The notes: a model not told the origin generated them from the letters alone. DNA of 64,000 nt from Adiantum capillus-veneris (GCA_014529385.2 CM043958.1:138550398-138614397); one strand, 5' to 3'; positions 1-10,701 are shown, counted from the first letter of the stretch. Made by a program: numbers and translations.

Positions 1-1037
1 TCCAAACGGTTGCAAAACAGTAAATTTCAGACCGCTGTATTTTCTGGTTAGGACCTGTTTTTGACCTAATTTCAGCTATCAACTGTCCCTGCACTGTTCC
101 CAATGCTTTGGACTACGTGCCCCTTGATTCTGGCATGATTCCGAGCACAAAACAGTCCCAAAACAGCCCAAAATCAGCAATAGAACAGTGCTGATTTTTG
201 TGTGTTTACTTGAGAGGTTATCACTCTCTCGTTTCCCTGCTTTGGAGTAGCAGTTAGCTACTCCTGTTCTTTTTCAGGGAGGCTCTTGCCTCAGCAATAG
301 AGCATCAAACCACAAGACTGTACATGGTCAATCTGATGAGCCCACTAGAGGGGCATAACCATAAAGAATAGGGGAGAGAGAGAGCAATGAGAGGTGCGCA
401 GGTCATGGCATCTTGCACCTCATTGTACATAGAGGGTAAGCCAGCACTCCATTGAAGCTCTCCCACCTGTGACAGCACTAAAAAACGAGCTCATGCTGAA
501 AATCACGTTTTTGCCTTCTCTTTAAGTAGTAAACTGGCCTCAGAGTGCCAAGTGTCACTCATTTGTGCATTTTCCCGCTTTAGATCCTCGGGTCTAAAAA
601 TATCTTACCTGCAGCCTCTGTTGACTTGGCCACAGAGTAACAAAATGATCCCCATGTCAAACTGCACGTAATGACGTGAAACATTTTGCCGTCCAAAAAT
701 AGCAGTCCCTAAAATTTAGGAGTTTTTGCCATTACATTCTTTTAGGTCATCTGACCCTCTTTGTACACTGCAGCCACACCCAGAACTGAAATGTAGCCTA
801 TGTAGCAAAGGATTCCGCTTTGGCTGGCCAATGACCCCACTTTGGCTAACCATAGTCCTTGTCCAACCTTAGTGCTCTTTAGCCCTCAGGCCTAGACTCT
901 CTCTGAACAGTTCCACATTGGCTATGCAACGTAGGGCAGTTAGATTTCGAGAGGGGTGTTTCCAAAAGGTAAAACAAACGAAATTTCCCAAAGAAAGAGA
1001 AAATAAACAAAAATGGAATTGCCACTGGCTGGTGACA
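1..1037 (-). repeat. 3' LTR of R1 (truncated by window start)
   Basis: This stretch matches 3953-4998 nearly base for base over its whole length. It ends with ggtgaca, the inverse of an LTR start TGTCACC, next to the polypurine tract. Its other end lies before base 1. Confidence 0.8.
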
Positions 1038-1089
1038 TACCCCCCCTCTTGAAATCTCAAACGTCCTCGTTTGCACCTATGTCGTACAT

Positions 1090-1300
1090 GGTCATAGTCA
1101 ACCCTGGTGTATTCAACACCTCGTCGACACATGTACGACATATACATGCTCATTGTCAACCCTGGTGTATTCAACACCTCGTCGACACATGTATTGCCTG
1201 CGCATGAACCCTGTCCCAATGACATAGTGGTAGCTTCGCACTCTGCCATTTCTTTGAGTCATTAACTTTCCAATGAGAAAATGGTAGCGACGCGTTTTGC
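1090..1300. repeat. Short imperfect tandem repeats in R1 3' untranslated region
   Basis: A segment starting gtcaaccctggtgtattc at 1097 recurs at 1155 (period about 58 bp). A second, looser pair with tggtagc and cgcac/gcgttt-type words follows to about 1300. No coding potential is convincing here. Confidence 0.55.
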
Positions 1301-1639
1301 CATTGTCTTTTAGTACACGTTGGATCCAGTAACACTTTCGAGCATACCCAAACCGACAGTTTAAGATGCAGTTACACATGTACCCTTTAATAGAAGCAAT
1401 TACTGTATCCTTGACAAACTGACAAGAAATACTCACTTCTATAGCACTAACCAAACTTTTGGACATTCCATAAGAGCAATTGCCAAACTGACAATCTGTA
1501 CAGCTCTAACATTCATGTAGCATGCACTTCATTTGAGCTCATTGTAAGTAACATGTACATCATTTCTTTCAGAAGCCATTGTCACACTGACGATCCATGT
1601 AGCTCTGAATCTCAAGGGGTCAAGGTAGGTTGCAAACCA

Positions 1640-2010
1640 AGGTTTTAAGTTCCCATACTTATAGTGACTCTGCAAGTTCACTTTTTTCCATCCACTTGAC
1701 ATCCAGAGGTGAATAGCTTTTGAACTTTACCAAACAGCACCTTACAACCTTGCCTTTTCTTTTCTTTCTTTATTTGCCAAAATCTCTTCCGGGACCAAGA
1801 TCTCGTCAAGTTCCTTGACTTCCGGCTGATCTTCAACTGGCATATCTTCTGGCACATCACCCACATAGGGTCTGAGAAGACTCACGTGAAACGCATTGTG
1901 AATCTTCCAACTCTCAGGCAATTTCAGCCTTTATGCAATATCATTGATTTGCATACTGAGCATCGAGAACAATCTTTCTCTGCTCTTCATCTTGATCTTT
2001 GGAGATTAAC
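1640..2010 (-). pseudogene. R1 integrase C-terminus and chromodomain, broken
   Basis: Read on the minus strand in shifting frames, this has the gypsy integrase tail signature (a leucine-rich LPESW-like stretch, FHVSLLRPY, then an acidic VGDVPEDMP linker). An EEILANKERK segment and an LVKFKSYSPLDVKWME chromodomain-type block follow. Chromodomains of chromoviruses bind modified histones and direct integration. Stop codons and frame changes make it non-functional. I see no upstream integrase core, so this is only the end of pol. Confidence 0.7.
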
Positions 2011-2379
2011 CTGTGATCTACCCTTATGCTGTCACTTTTATTGGGTTGAGAATTCTCTTTTTGACCCAATTTTGGCAGCATAACTGTAGTAGAAATCTTC
2101 ACAACCAAAAATCCACATATCCAAGTGATTATCCACGCATAATAGAGCACTTTTGCAAACCTATCCTGGAAATTCAGCACGCTGAATTCTCTGTTTTTAG
2201 CTCCTAAAATGCTCCAGATCACTTGTATTACTGTCCTCTAGCTTCCCCGAAGCTCTTGGGACAAAAAGGCATCAAATAGGGTCAAAATCGTAAATCTGCA
2301 GAAAAATACAGCAAGTTGTATTTTCTTCTTTCGGGCTCTGTTTTGCGTGCCAATCACACCAATTCGTAGCCTTTGATCT

Positions 2380-3271
2380 TCTGCATCAGTAGGACTACTT
2401 GCCCTTTGATTTACACGAGATTTCTCGCAAGAAATCTTGTTAAATCATCCTGTACCTGTTTTGAATTAGCCTTTAGCTAATTCGGTACCTGTATGAAATC
2501 ATTCCAAGTGGAAGGAGTCTGTCCTTGTAACAACAGTGTATTCCACCACTGACTTGCATTTTTTTTTCCAGAAAAGTGGCAGCTTTCCTGACTTTAATTG
2601 TTCCTTCCAACAAATGCTTTGTCAAACTGTTCGAGGAAAGAGAAAACCTTTGTCCTCTCATCAAAGCCATTGAATGTGTCAATGGACTCACTGATCATCT
2701 TCTTTGTATGGCTTTAGCTTATCCATTGACTCCAAATTGTTAAAAGAGACAGTTTGCATAATGGTACACCTATGGGAGCCATCTGTACTCCCTGGCCAGT
2801 AACATGTTGATGTCCAGGTGTCATATTCACTGATGGGATTGAAAAACCAGCCATACCCAAGTTGCCTTGTGACACCCCAAACTGACCTTGTGTGCCCTGA
2901 AATCCTGGGTGCAAACCAATGTTTGCATACATGGGGTTGGGCACCATGCCTTGCATACCCCTAAACACTGTTCCTGGCATGCCAAAACTGCCTTGAACTT
3001 GATGTGCTATTGATGAAGATTGTATGAACTCCATAAATCTTGGATTCTCCATCAATTGCTTGAACATGGTCACAACAGTAACAACCTGCAAAGCTTTCTC
3101 TGCTTGGCTTGAACTCTCGCCAATTTCATGTGCAGTTGGAATAAGCTGTCTATCCTCTGAAGAGGAACCCTCTTCCTTGTTGCCATCCATCCTGTATCCA
3201 AAGAAAGACTCGTAGCCTTTCTCACCTGTAAATCCAAAGAAAGACTCGTAACTTTTCTCACCTGTATCCAA
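2380..3271 (-). pseudogene. R1 gag remnant
   Basis: The open frame at 2714-3271 begins with two to three copies of a short GEKxYESFFG unit. A glutamate/serine-rich stretch and a glycine/methionine/glutamine-rich tail follow (many GMPG, GMQG, GFQG words). Further left, in other frames, a capsid-like segment is visible with an FSFLEQFDKAF motif and a WWNTLLLQG-type motif typical of retrotransposon gag. The frame is broken several times. It joins directly to the integrase tail at about 2250, which marks the internal deletion. Confidence 0.55.
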
Positions 3272-3403
3272 AGAAAGACTCTCGTAGCCTTTCTCACTTG
3301 TAAATCCACTCGATCTACTTTCAAACTCTCTGTGTTTTCAAGAAACTCTCTATGTCTTTAACCCAAACTAACCAAGGCTCACTTTCTGAGGAAAAAGTGA
3401 TTT

Positions 3404-3422
3404 AATCCCGTCGATGGAACCA
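3404..3422 (-). other. Candidate primer binding site of R1 (not tRNA-iMet)
   Basis: On the minus strand TGGTTCCATCGACGGGATT follows immediately after the LTR terminus (ending TTTACA). Its complement ends ...GGAACCA, as a tRNA 3' end would, and resembles plant tRNA-Glu (…GGAACCA) more than initiator tRNA-Met. The exact tRNA is not identified. Confidence 0.5.
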
Positions 3423-4998
3423 TGTAAACGGCGTGTTAACTTCAAAAAGGGCGGTAGACTTTACTTCAAACCTTGATTTAGCTTTCACCCATTATTAGTC
3501 GTCTATTCTACTTGTGCTATAATGACACAAGAGAGGGGAATGGGATACAGATGCTAGAATGCATCTGTATGTGAGTCAGACACTAGATTGGCCCCTAAAT
3601 AGGCGTCCCTTTCGGTATTTCTTTATTCTTTGAGAGGGTAAATTTACAAAGTAGAGTTGGGAATCCTTTGTCTATATCCAACTAGATACCACTTGATTTG
3701 GCCAAATTTCGGTAGCATAACAGCCCCAAAACTTGCGCGAAACCAATTCCCCTGCTGGAACTCACTTCCACTGGCATAAACCTCTAATTCCAACTCAAAA
3801 AGAGCAATTACAGCTCGCTGGAATTTCTGTTTTTTTTTCACTTGTTTTGAGCCCCAACACTTCCCAAAAGTGTTCTCTGACAATTGGGCACTGTTCCCAA
3901 TGCATCTAGAAGTGTTCTCTGACAATTGGGCACTGTTCCCAATGCATCTGGCATCCAAACGGCTGCAAAACAGTAAATTTCAGACCGCTGTATTTTTTGG
4001 TTAGGACCTGTTTTTGACTTAATTTCAACTGTCAACTGTCCCTGCACTGTTCCCAATGCCTTGGACTACGTGCCCCTTGATTCTGGCATGATTCCGAGCA
4101 CAAAACAGTCTCAAAACAGCCCAAAATCAGCAATAAAACAGTGCTGATTTTTGTGTGTTTACTTGAGAGGTTTTCACCCTCTCGTTTCCCTGCTTTGGAG
4201 TAGCAGTTAGCTACTCCTGTTCCTGTTCAGGGAGGCTCTTGCCTCAGCAATAGAGAATCAAATCACAAGACTGTACATGGTCAATGTGATGAGCCCACTA
4301 GAGGGGCATAACCATAAAGAATAGGGGAGGGAGAGAGCAGTGAGAGGTGCGTAGGTCATGACATCCTGCCCCTCACTGTACATAGAGGGTAAGCCAACAC
4401 TCCATTGAAGCTCTCCCACCTGTGACGGCACTCAAAAAACGAGCTCACAGCTGAAAATCACGTTTTTGCCTTTTCTTTAAGTAGTAAACTGGCCTCAGAG
4501 TGCCAAGTGTCACTCATTTGTGCATTTTTCCTCTTTAGACTCTCGGGTCTAAAAATATCTCACCTGCAGCCTCTGTTGACTTGGCCACAGAGTAACAAAA
4601 TGATCCCCATGTCAAACTGCACGTAATGACGCGAAGACATTTTGCCGTCCAAAAATACCAGTCCCTAAAATTTAGGAGTTTTTGCCATTACATTCTTTTA
4701 GGTCATCTGACCCTCTTTGTACATTGCAGCCACACCCAGAACTGAAATGTAGCCTATGTAGCAAAGGATTCCGCTTTGACTGGCCAATGACCCCACTTTG
4801 GCTAACCGTAGTCCTTGTCCAACCTTAGTGCTCTTTAGCCCTCAGGCATGGACTCTCTCTGAACAGTTCCACACTGGCTATGCAATGCAAGGCAGTTAGA
4901 TTTCCAGAGGGGTGTTTCCAAAAGGTAAAACAAACGAAATTCCTTAAAAAAAGAGAAAATAAACAAAAATGGAATTGCCACTGGCGTGGCTGGTGACA
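3423..4998 (-). repeat. 5' LTR of R1
   Basis: On the plus strand it runs from tgtaaacggcg to ctggtgaca. It carries, in minus orientation, an AATAAAGAAATACCGAAAGG block (near 3610-3640) that is also found in the LTRs of G2, G3 and the lone LTRs of this window, probably the polyadenylation region. A 42-bp unit is tandemly duplicated at 3869-3910 and 3911-3952. Confidence 0.7.
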
Positions 4999-5162
4999 TC
5001 AGCACCTTCACGCACAGTGTCTATTCACTTTGTTTGTGATCACTTGCACTCTCTCATTAAAGAACGGAAGGCTCTCGCTTCCGTAAGAAAAAGGAACCTT
5101 GAGCACAGTTCGGAGCACTCATCTTGAGCAAAGTTCAACATTCACTTCCGTTGCACCTTACA
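4999..5162 (+). repeat. Copy A 5' LTR remnant (U5 end)
   Basis: This matches the end of the copy A 3' LTR (from accttcactcacagtgtc near 9060) and the copy B LTR. It ends ttgcaccttaca directly before the primer site. The rest of this LTR should lie left of the window, beyond R1. Confidence 0.8.
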
Positions 5163-5176
5163 TTGGTATCAGAGCT
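5163..5176 (+). other. Primer binding site, tRNA-iMet type (copy A)
   Basis: ttggtatcagagct follows the LTR end immediately. tggtatcagagc is the standard plant complement of the initiator tRNA-Met 3' end. Confidence 0.9.
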
Positions 5177-5506
5177 TTGGCAGTGTTCTGTATCACTCAA
5201 GGAAAGAACCACAAGAACCACATAATTTTTTTTGCTTGTTGCGATCGCACGTAACCTAAGTCCTCTTGGGTGCGTCGATTCCTAATCGTGTTTTTGAAGA
5301 GTGATAGGAAACCCAAGAAAGAAGGGCTTGTCCAGCCTCCCCTTGTGCCTCTTTTCACTCATTGAGAGCGGACCGTGCACTTAGTGGCCGGCCAATTGAC
5401 CTGAGGTGGGAAAAAGCAACCTTGGTGCGAGCGTAAGGCCGCCAAGGGGTGCGCCCGCGGAAAAGAGCAGAACTCGGGTGAAGAGAAGTTCCTTCTCTAA
5501 CACAGA

Positions 5507-6142
5507 TTGCAAGTGAAAGAAGAACCTCAAGAACCTCAAGAACTTAAGATCCCCAAGAACCCAAGAACCCAAGACCCACAAGAACCCAAGTTCCTCGTGA
5601 ACTTAAGAACCCAAGACCACAAGAACCCACGACTTCAATGGATGGTCATCACTCGAAGCGGAAAGGATACTTCGCTTGGAGGTGATGAGCATGAGAGAGG
5701 CGAAGAAGAATTTTCCCCACGAGGAGGTTCCCCCTTCCCCATCTACGCCAAGGATTGCACCAGATTCTATGGAGGAATTGGAGCAGTTGTTTATGGAAAG
5801 AAAGGTAGAACGCGAAGAAAGAAAAGCAGAAAGAGAAGCAGAAAAAAGGCCTACGAAGAACGAAGGGCAGCCATAGATCGTGAATATGAAGAAAGAGTGG
5901 CAGCCATAGAGCGTGAAGCACGATTGGAAGCCAAAGAAAGACGAGCAGAATTTGATTGCGAGAACAAAGCAAGAAAAGACAAGAGCGACCAACACATGAA
6001 AGAGTTCTTGCGACTCTTTCAATTGTGCAGGCACCGTTTGAACAGAATCCGGAAAAGGAGACTCTCTCCGTCTCTTCTTCTCCAAAGCATGACACGTGAT
6101 TTGCATGATTATGAGCATGATGATTTGAATGACAATGATTGA
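5507..6142 (+). pseudogene. Copy A gag N-terminus fused by deletion to the linker region
   Basis: An open frame of 211 codons. The first part is a leader rich in repeated aagaaccc units. The methionine at 5642 starts MVITRSG, conserved in all three copies, and is the likely gag start, followed by DEHERGEEEFSP. A Lys/Arg/Glu-rich stretch (residues about 105-165) predicts a coiled coil. After QHMKEFLR the frame jumps to sequence that in copies B and C lies beyond the protease, so capsid, zinc knuckle and protease are deleted. It ends in the start of the His/Asp linker. It is not a functional gag. Confidence 0.65.
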
Positions 6143-6673
6143 CATGATGATAAACATGATGAATTGCATGATAATGATGAGCATGATGATTTGGATGATA
6201 AGGACAAGCATGATGATTTGCATGTGATTTCTCACAAGCATGATGATTTACAAGATAAAGATGATGTGATTGTTCACAAGGATGATGGCTTAGTTGATGC
6301 TTTTTCTGGGAAAGCTAACCTTGTTGCAGATTCGATCGATCACAAAGAATCGATCTTGGCTTTTGAGTCGAGGTCCCCCCCCCCAGGCAGATTCGATCAA
6401 ACACGACGAACCGATCTTGGCTGTCGAGCCTAGGTCCAAAGAACCCTCACAGGAAGTACTATGTGTTCGAATGATTCGTCAGCACGCATTGTTCGAGTGT
6501 TTCATTCGTGATTGTTTCCTGTATTTTAGTCAGCGTCTTTATGTGATCCCTTTTCCTAGGCATGACATATTGTACGTTGAGCACGTTTCACTCATGAATG
6601 AGCACGGATGTATGCGGCTTTTTCATGCCAAGCTGAAAAGTATGCATTCAAGGACGTCACATTCCATGTCTCT
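6143..6673 (+). pseudogene. Copy A His/Asp-rich linker and conserved downstream domain
   Basis: The region encodes repeated HDDL, HDNDEHDDLDDKD-type units, then VIVHKDDGLVDAFS, paired ESILAFES/LAVEPRS-like motifs, and a block with LCVRMIRQHALFECFIRD, RHDILYVEHVSLM and KLKSMHSRTSHSM. The same order occurs in copies B and C. I do not recognise this domain. Small frame changes occur near 6375 (a C-rich run) and the reading is cut at 6674 by the lone LTR. Confidence 0.65.
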
Positions 6674-7322
6674 TGTCACAAGACGGGCACCACGTGTCAA
6701 TAGAAACGAATTGACTGAACAAACTTTTAGCACTTCAATAACAATTGAACTGAACGAGAGAGACGACACGCGACACGGAGTGGCGGAATTCCACCCCAAA
6801 GAGTATTGGCCCCAAACCTTGGCGCCCCTTTCGGTATTTCTTTATATTGCATCAACACAGTACAAGCCGGTACTCGAGACTCTGCACCTTCGCTAGGAAG
6901 CATGCTAGAGAATGAGCCCTAACCTCATATTTAAAGGCCCTTGGCGTAAAAAGCAATTACAGTGAAAAGCCTTCAAACTCAAAAGCATCTGGTCCAAAAA
7001 GCAATGCCAAAAAACTGCCAGCATAAGTCACGGAAATTCGTATAGCTGCCACGTCATCATGCCAACGCAAAACGCGGAAATCTGTACAGCATGCCACGTC
7101 ATCATGTCAGCGTAATTTTTGAAAAACTACCATGTCATCAGTTTGCGGGTCCTGCTTTATTTTAATCCTTTATGTCACTTGGATCCCCATCGGACGGGGT
7201 CTCCATAAGTTGGTAGGACTTCTTCTTCTGTTACTTGTTCTCTTAGGGTTTAGGCCCCTCGGCCAGCATCTGCAAGTTGGCTCCATTCTTTAGGGTTCTG
7301 ACACGTCAGCAGTTTGTGACAT
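6674..7322 (-). repeat. Solo LTR of a gypsy element inside copy A
   Basis: The sequence before and after joins perfectly to copy C homologous sequence (ccatgtctct then ctcttccttgg). About 648 bp lie between, bounded by tgtcacaag and gtttgtgaca and flanked by a tctct repeat, the likely 5-bp target duplication. In minus orientation it carries the AATACCGAAAGG / GGGGCCAATA block of the G2/G3 LTRs. No internal region is present, so it is a solo LTR left by LTR-LTR recombination. Confidence 0.75.
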
Positions 7323-7855
7323 TCTCTTCCTTGGTACGACACATTTGTAGAAAGAGCACAAGAAAGTATGAGCACCAAGCATAGGCATTTCCGTTGGGAA
7401 TTGCCACAGTTAATTGATTTAGTTCAGAAAGACAAGATTCAATCTCATGGTTTGCGTTTGTGTGGTGAACGGTTTGGCACTCCGTCTATTTGTTCATCTA
7501 CATTGCATGCACAGCTTGTTTAAAGGAATAGAATTTTTCCAGTCACTTTACATGGTATGGGTATGTTCATGGTTTTGTGTTTGAAGTGGTTTTAGGAATT
7601 TTCATCCTCGGAGATTCTTGAAGAAGGTAGACGCATGACTATAGACGAAGTGGAAGCATTGAAGATGACTTTGTGTCGCTTTCGGCGCGGCCCAAAGAAG
7701 CAAGCGTTGTAGACCTTTATGAAGTTCAAGTATCGCACGATCCACACATCAGAGTGGACCGATGAAGAGTCCTTCACAGGATTCCGCATGCTATTACCGA
7801 TCTCCCTCGACGCCATACAGTTCGGTACCTGTACCTCACTTTGAAAAGGAGGGGA
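7323..7855 (+). pseudogene. Copy A 3' coding region (unknown conserved ORF) and polypurine tract
   Basis: This continues copy A after the solo LTR. In one frame it reads SEILEEGRRMTIDEVEA, then LCRFRRGPKKQAL, an in-frame TAG, then TFMKFKYRTIHTSEW and FRMLLPISLDAIQFGT, ending just before the polypurine tract ttgaaaaggagggga at 7841-7855. The same peptide without the stop is in copy C. The function is unknown. It lies where an env-like or accessory frame would be in other LTR elements, but I see no membrane segment. Confidence 0.6.
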
Positions 7856-9217
7856 GTCACGTGACACATCCAACCCTATGTGTCCGTGGACAAGCTACAG
7901 CATGACCAAGGTTCGGTTCAGTTCAGTCAAGTCAGTCTAGGATAGGAAGTGATTTGGCACTTTTGTGAGTGTTCGCAGACCGTGCATGTCAAAACACTTA
8001 GATTAGATGCATATCCTCTGGTTGCACACAGCATGACCATCAGATACGAGTCAGATCCCATCAATAGCATTTTTAGAATGCATAGACCTATTTTCCCTAA
8101 TTTTGACATTTTTCACTTATTATTTTTAAGTAACTTTTGTTGGAAAGTAGGTAGGGCAATTTTGCTAAGATAATATATAAGCAAACCAGAGTTAGCACTT
8201 TTTGGCAGAAGAGGCAACAGGAGCATTGCTCAACAGACACCTTCTCAAGCAAGACCAACTGCAAGAAGACTTTGGCGATTTCAGCCCATAGATCAACGAT
8301 TCCCTCATGCATGCTAGCGTTTTGGGCAACCTCTGGCCAGCGTTTTCAGCAGGGGATTTCGGCAAGCAAAGGACCGGCAAACACAATGTTTTCAAACAGC
8401 CTCAACAGCGTTTTTAACACTTGCTGTCTAACGTTTTTGCACAGCCATACCAGCGATTTTCAGCAGGAGATTTCAGCCTTTAGACAGCATTTTGCAAACT
8501 CTGCATCAGCGTTTTACATGCAGCCATTCCAGCGTTTTCAGCATGGTGTTTCTGCCAGCAAGGGGACAGCGAAACAAAGACAAAACCAGCCAGCAGATCA
8601 GCGTTTTTAACTCAGCCAGTCAGCGTTTTTGATCCAGCACATCAGCGTATGTAGCAGGAACCAGCGTTTTGCAATAGCATATTCAGCCGAAGGACCATCG
8701 GACTTAGCGGATAAAGGACAACCCGACAAAAAGCATCCCAAAGCATTCAGCGTTTTTGATCCAGCACATCAGCGTATGTAGCAGTAGGAACCAGCGTTTT
8801 GCAATAGCATATTCAGCCGAAGGACCATCGGACTTAGCGGATAAAGGACAACCTGACAAGAAGCATCCCAAAACATTCAATTTTCAGCCATAGTCTCGTC
8901 CTCGTCGTCCACACCCTCGACCTCGACATAGCCCCATTAGATTTGCATCAGCATCTTGTACCAGTTTGTGCAACCAATAGTAGACCACTCTCGCCATCGA
9001 GAGTGGGACCTTTGGAGGAGGGTTTTGCAACGTCCCGGTGTCGTATTCTCTTCTCTCTCTACCTTCACTCACAGTGTCTATTCACTTTGTTTGTGATCAC
9101 TTGCATTCTCTCATTAAAGAACGGAAGGCTCTCCCTTCCTTAAGAAAAAGGAACCTTGAGCACAGTTCAGAGCACTCATCTTGAGCAAAGTTCAACATTC
9201 ACTTCCGTTGCATCTTA
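7856..9217 (+). repeat. Copy A 3' LTR
   Basis: It starts gtcacgtgacac (first T lost) after the polypurine tract and ends ttgcatctta. A TATA box, tatataa at about 8174-8180, is conserved in copies B and C. Downstream the transcribed part holds a dozen or more copies of a CAGCGTTTT motif in one orientation. A block of about 127 bp (cagcgtttttgatccagcac...) is tandemly duplicated at 8621-8747 and 8748-8877. Confidence 0.8.
8174..8180 (+). promoter_or_regulatory. LTR TATA box (copy A)
   Basis: tatataa lies about 320 bp into the LTR, followed by gcaaacc. The same block is present on the minus strand in copy C near 39515-39525 and 44135-44145, and in modified form in copy B near 21312. Confidence 0.6.
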
Positions 9218-9484
9218 GAGCTTTTCATGTGAGTCTCTTGAAGCCTTTTAAAGGCGACGTGTCCGAAGATGGGGAGTCTGATGAGCAACCTGAAGTGGAA
9301 GAACCTTGTTCCAGAATAGATATTGGCACATAAGGACAGAAAGATTAAGGGTAAAGTGATAAGGCGGTTCTTGGTTAAATGCAAGAACTATCTTGCATTG
9401 GATGCGAAGTGGATGGAGGAGGAGGACCTAGCAAATACTCCTCAGATCGTGAATCTTCACCCTGAAGCATTTGGATTAAGATAG
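9218..9484 (+). pseudogene. G2 integrase tail and chromodomain
   Basis: FHVSLLKPFKGD, an acidic linker (DEQPEVEEP) and a chromodomain-type block with RRFLVKCKNYLALDAKWMEEE and LHPEAFGLR are readable with two frame changes (about 9310 and 9340). This is the classic layout at the end of chromovirus pol, with the aromatic/charged KW(M/K)xxE core. The frame breaks mean the copy is dead. Confidence 0.7.
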
Positions 9485-10091
9485 TCTATTCTAGATGGAA
9501 CCCCGAACTTAGCTTGGGCGGAATCTGGTGCAGCGGGTATGCACAAGAGGGGAGTTGCTTCGCTCCTTTGTCAACAGATTGCCTCGATTTTTGATACTAA
9601 AGTCACTGATGTCTCTTTGAGTTTCAGGGATACTGTGAGCTGACAGTATTCTGCTGTATGACTTTATGAATTGGAATTCCCGATAATATGATACTGATTT
9701 ATTCTTGACTTGTTTAAGTGCAGGAACTGATAGACGAAATGACTGTAGCATTTTGGTCTGAATGATCTCGATAGACATGGTTGCAATAGGGATTAGTCAA
9801 TCGGGCATCTATGAGGTCCTGAGTGGATCTAGATACGATTGCTAATTGCGTTGGCGATAAACCATGGTCTGAGATCCAAATGAATTTGTGAATGTGATTT
9901 GTCATGTGATGTCCTGTGATGTCAAGTGATATCCTGTGATGTCGTGTGATGCGATTGTCAATTGGTACATGTGCTAGATGTTTGTTCCTAGTGCGTTGGT
10001 ACTAACAGTCAGTGTCTGCTAAGACAATTTATGGCTTCTATCTGTCTTGCAGGCATATCGAGGGTGATTACAAGGCTTTCAAGAGAGGGTA

Positions 10092-10701
10092 TGTCACAGA
10101 CTGGTGACGTGGTTGCCCATGGTACACGCACACTTGCTAGGGCTGGTTGAATTGCTGACATGGCAATAGACCTGCAGTGACACGTGGTAGTGCAGCGTAT
10201 GGATAGGCCCGTAGATTGTGGCGCAAATCTCGGAAGGCAGCGTACGGAATCCATGTTGATGTGACAGATTTTCGTACGGCAGCGGTACAGTTTTAACGTA
10301 AAAAAAAGTTGCCAGCTTTAATTTTTACGCAAGGCATTAGAAAGAGAGAGCGCTTTGGTTTATTTTTAAGCCTATTTTAAAAGGGCTTTTGATTTACAGC
10401 TTTTGGGGCTCTGCTTTTGGCATCCCTTGTAAAATCTTTATAAGTGTGGGCATGCCTCTCACTTCTCAGAGCAGCTGGACGCGGAGTTTGAGAGTGAGAG
10501 TCTCCCACTCCCTTGTGCTTTGAGTTGCAGATTAATACAAAAAGAAATACAGAAAGAGGCTCCAGTCTTTGGCGCCAATATCTCTAGGCACGGAACTCCA
10601 CCGGGCTGTGTCGAATCAATTGTGAACTGTGAGCTGTTTTGAAGTGAAATTCTTGTCGTGTCGCGGTAGAATCTTGACTTGGAGTGTCCAAGTCTGTTAC
10701 A
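10092..10701 (+). repeat. G2 3' LTR
   Basis: It runs from tgtcacagactggtgacgtgg to gtccaagtctgttaca (610 bp). It closely matches the G3 LTR (36177-37204), including AATACAAAAAGAAATAC and the GGAGTGTCCAAGTCTGTTAC end. Confidence 0.8.

Larger units (their letters stand above)
1..4998 (-). mobile_element. Ty3/gypsy LTR element R1, internally deleted, left edge cut by window
   Basis: Two direct repeats, 1-1037 and 3953-4998, are near-identical and bracket minus-strand gag and integrase-tail remnants, so this is an LTR element read right to left. In that orientation the LTR starts TGTCACCAGCC and ends CGTTTACA. A purine-rich tract (seen on the plus strand as taccccccctcttg, 1038-1051) abuts the left LTR, as a polypurine tract should. 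A primer-site candidate abuts the right LTR. The gag fragment passes directly into the end of integrase; protease, RT, RNase H and most of integrase are missing, so the copy is non-autonomous. Its right end lies inside an LTR of copy A, so it probably inserted there. Confidence 0.8.
4999..9217 (+). mobile_element. Gag-only LTR retrotransposon, copy A (plus strand, deleted inside)
   Basis: Same family as copies B and C: identical PBS context, gag start, His/Asp-rich linker, downstream coding region and LTR. The 5' LTR survives only as its last 164 bp because R1 inserted into it. Compared with copies B and C, a block running from the gag coiled coil to just before the His/Asp linker (capsid, zinc knuckle, protease) is missing. 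A lone LTR sits at 6674-7322. The 3' LTR (7856-9217) joins directly to a gypsy integrase tail, so copy A inserted into element G2. Confidence 0.8.
9218..10701 (+). mobile_element. Ty3/gypsy chromovirus G2, 3' part only
   Basis: Starting at the copy A junction it encodes the end of integrase (AFHVSLLKPFKGDV) and a chromodomain. About 600 bp of untranslated sequence follows, then a purine tract aagagagggta (10081-10091) and a complete plus-strand LTR 10092-10701. The 5' part must lie left of the window, beyond copy A. The LTR end is followed by aatag and then by copy B LTR sequence, so G2 inserted into copy B. Confidence 0.8.

Noticed and set aside
5603-6241. Minus-strand frames of 212 and 148 codons over copy A gag
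   Set aside because: They are shadows of the plus-strand His/Asp and Lys/Glu-rich coding sequence; they are hydrophobic and conserved only through the other strand.
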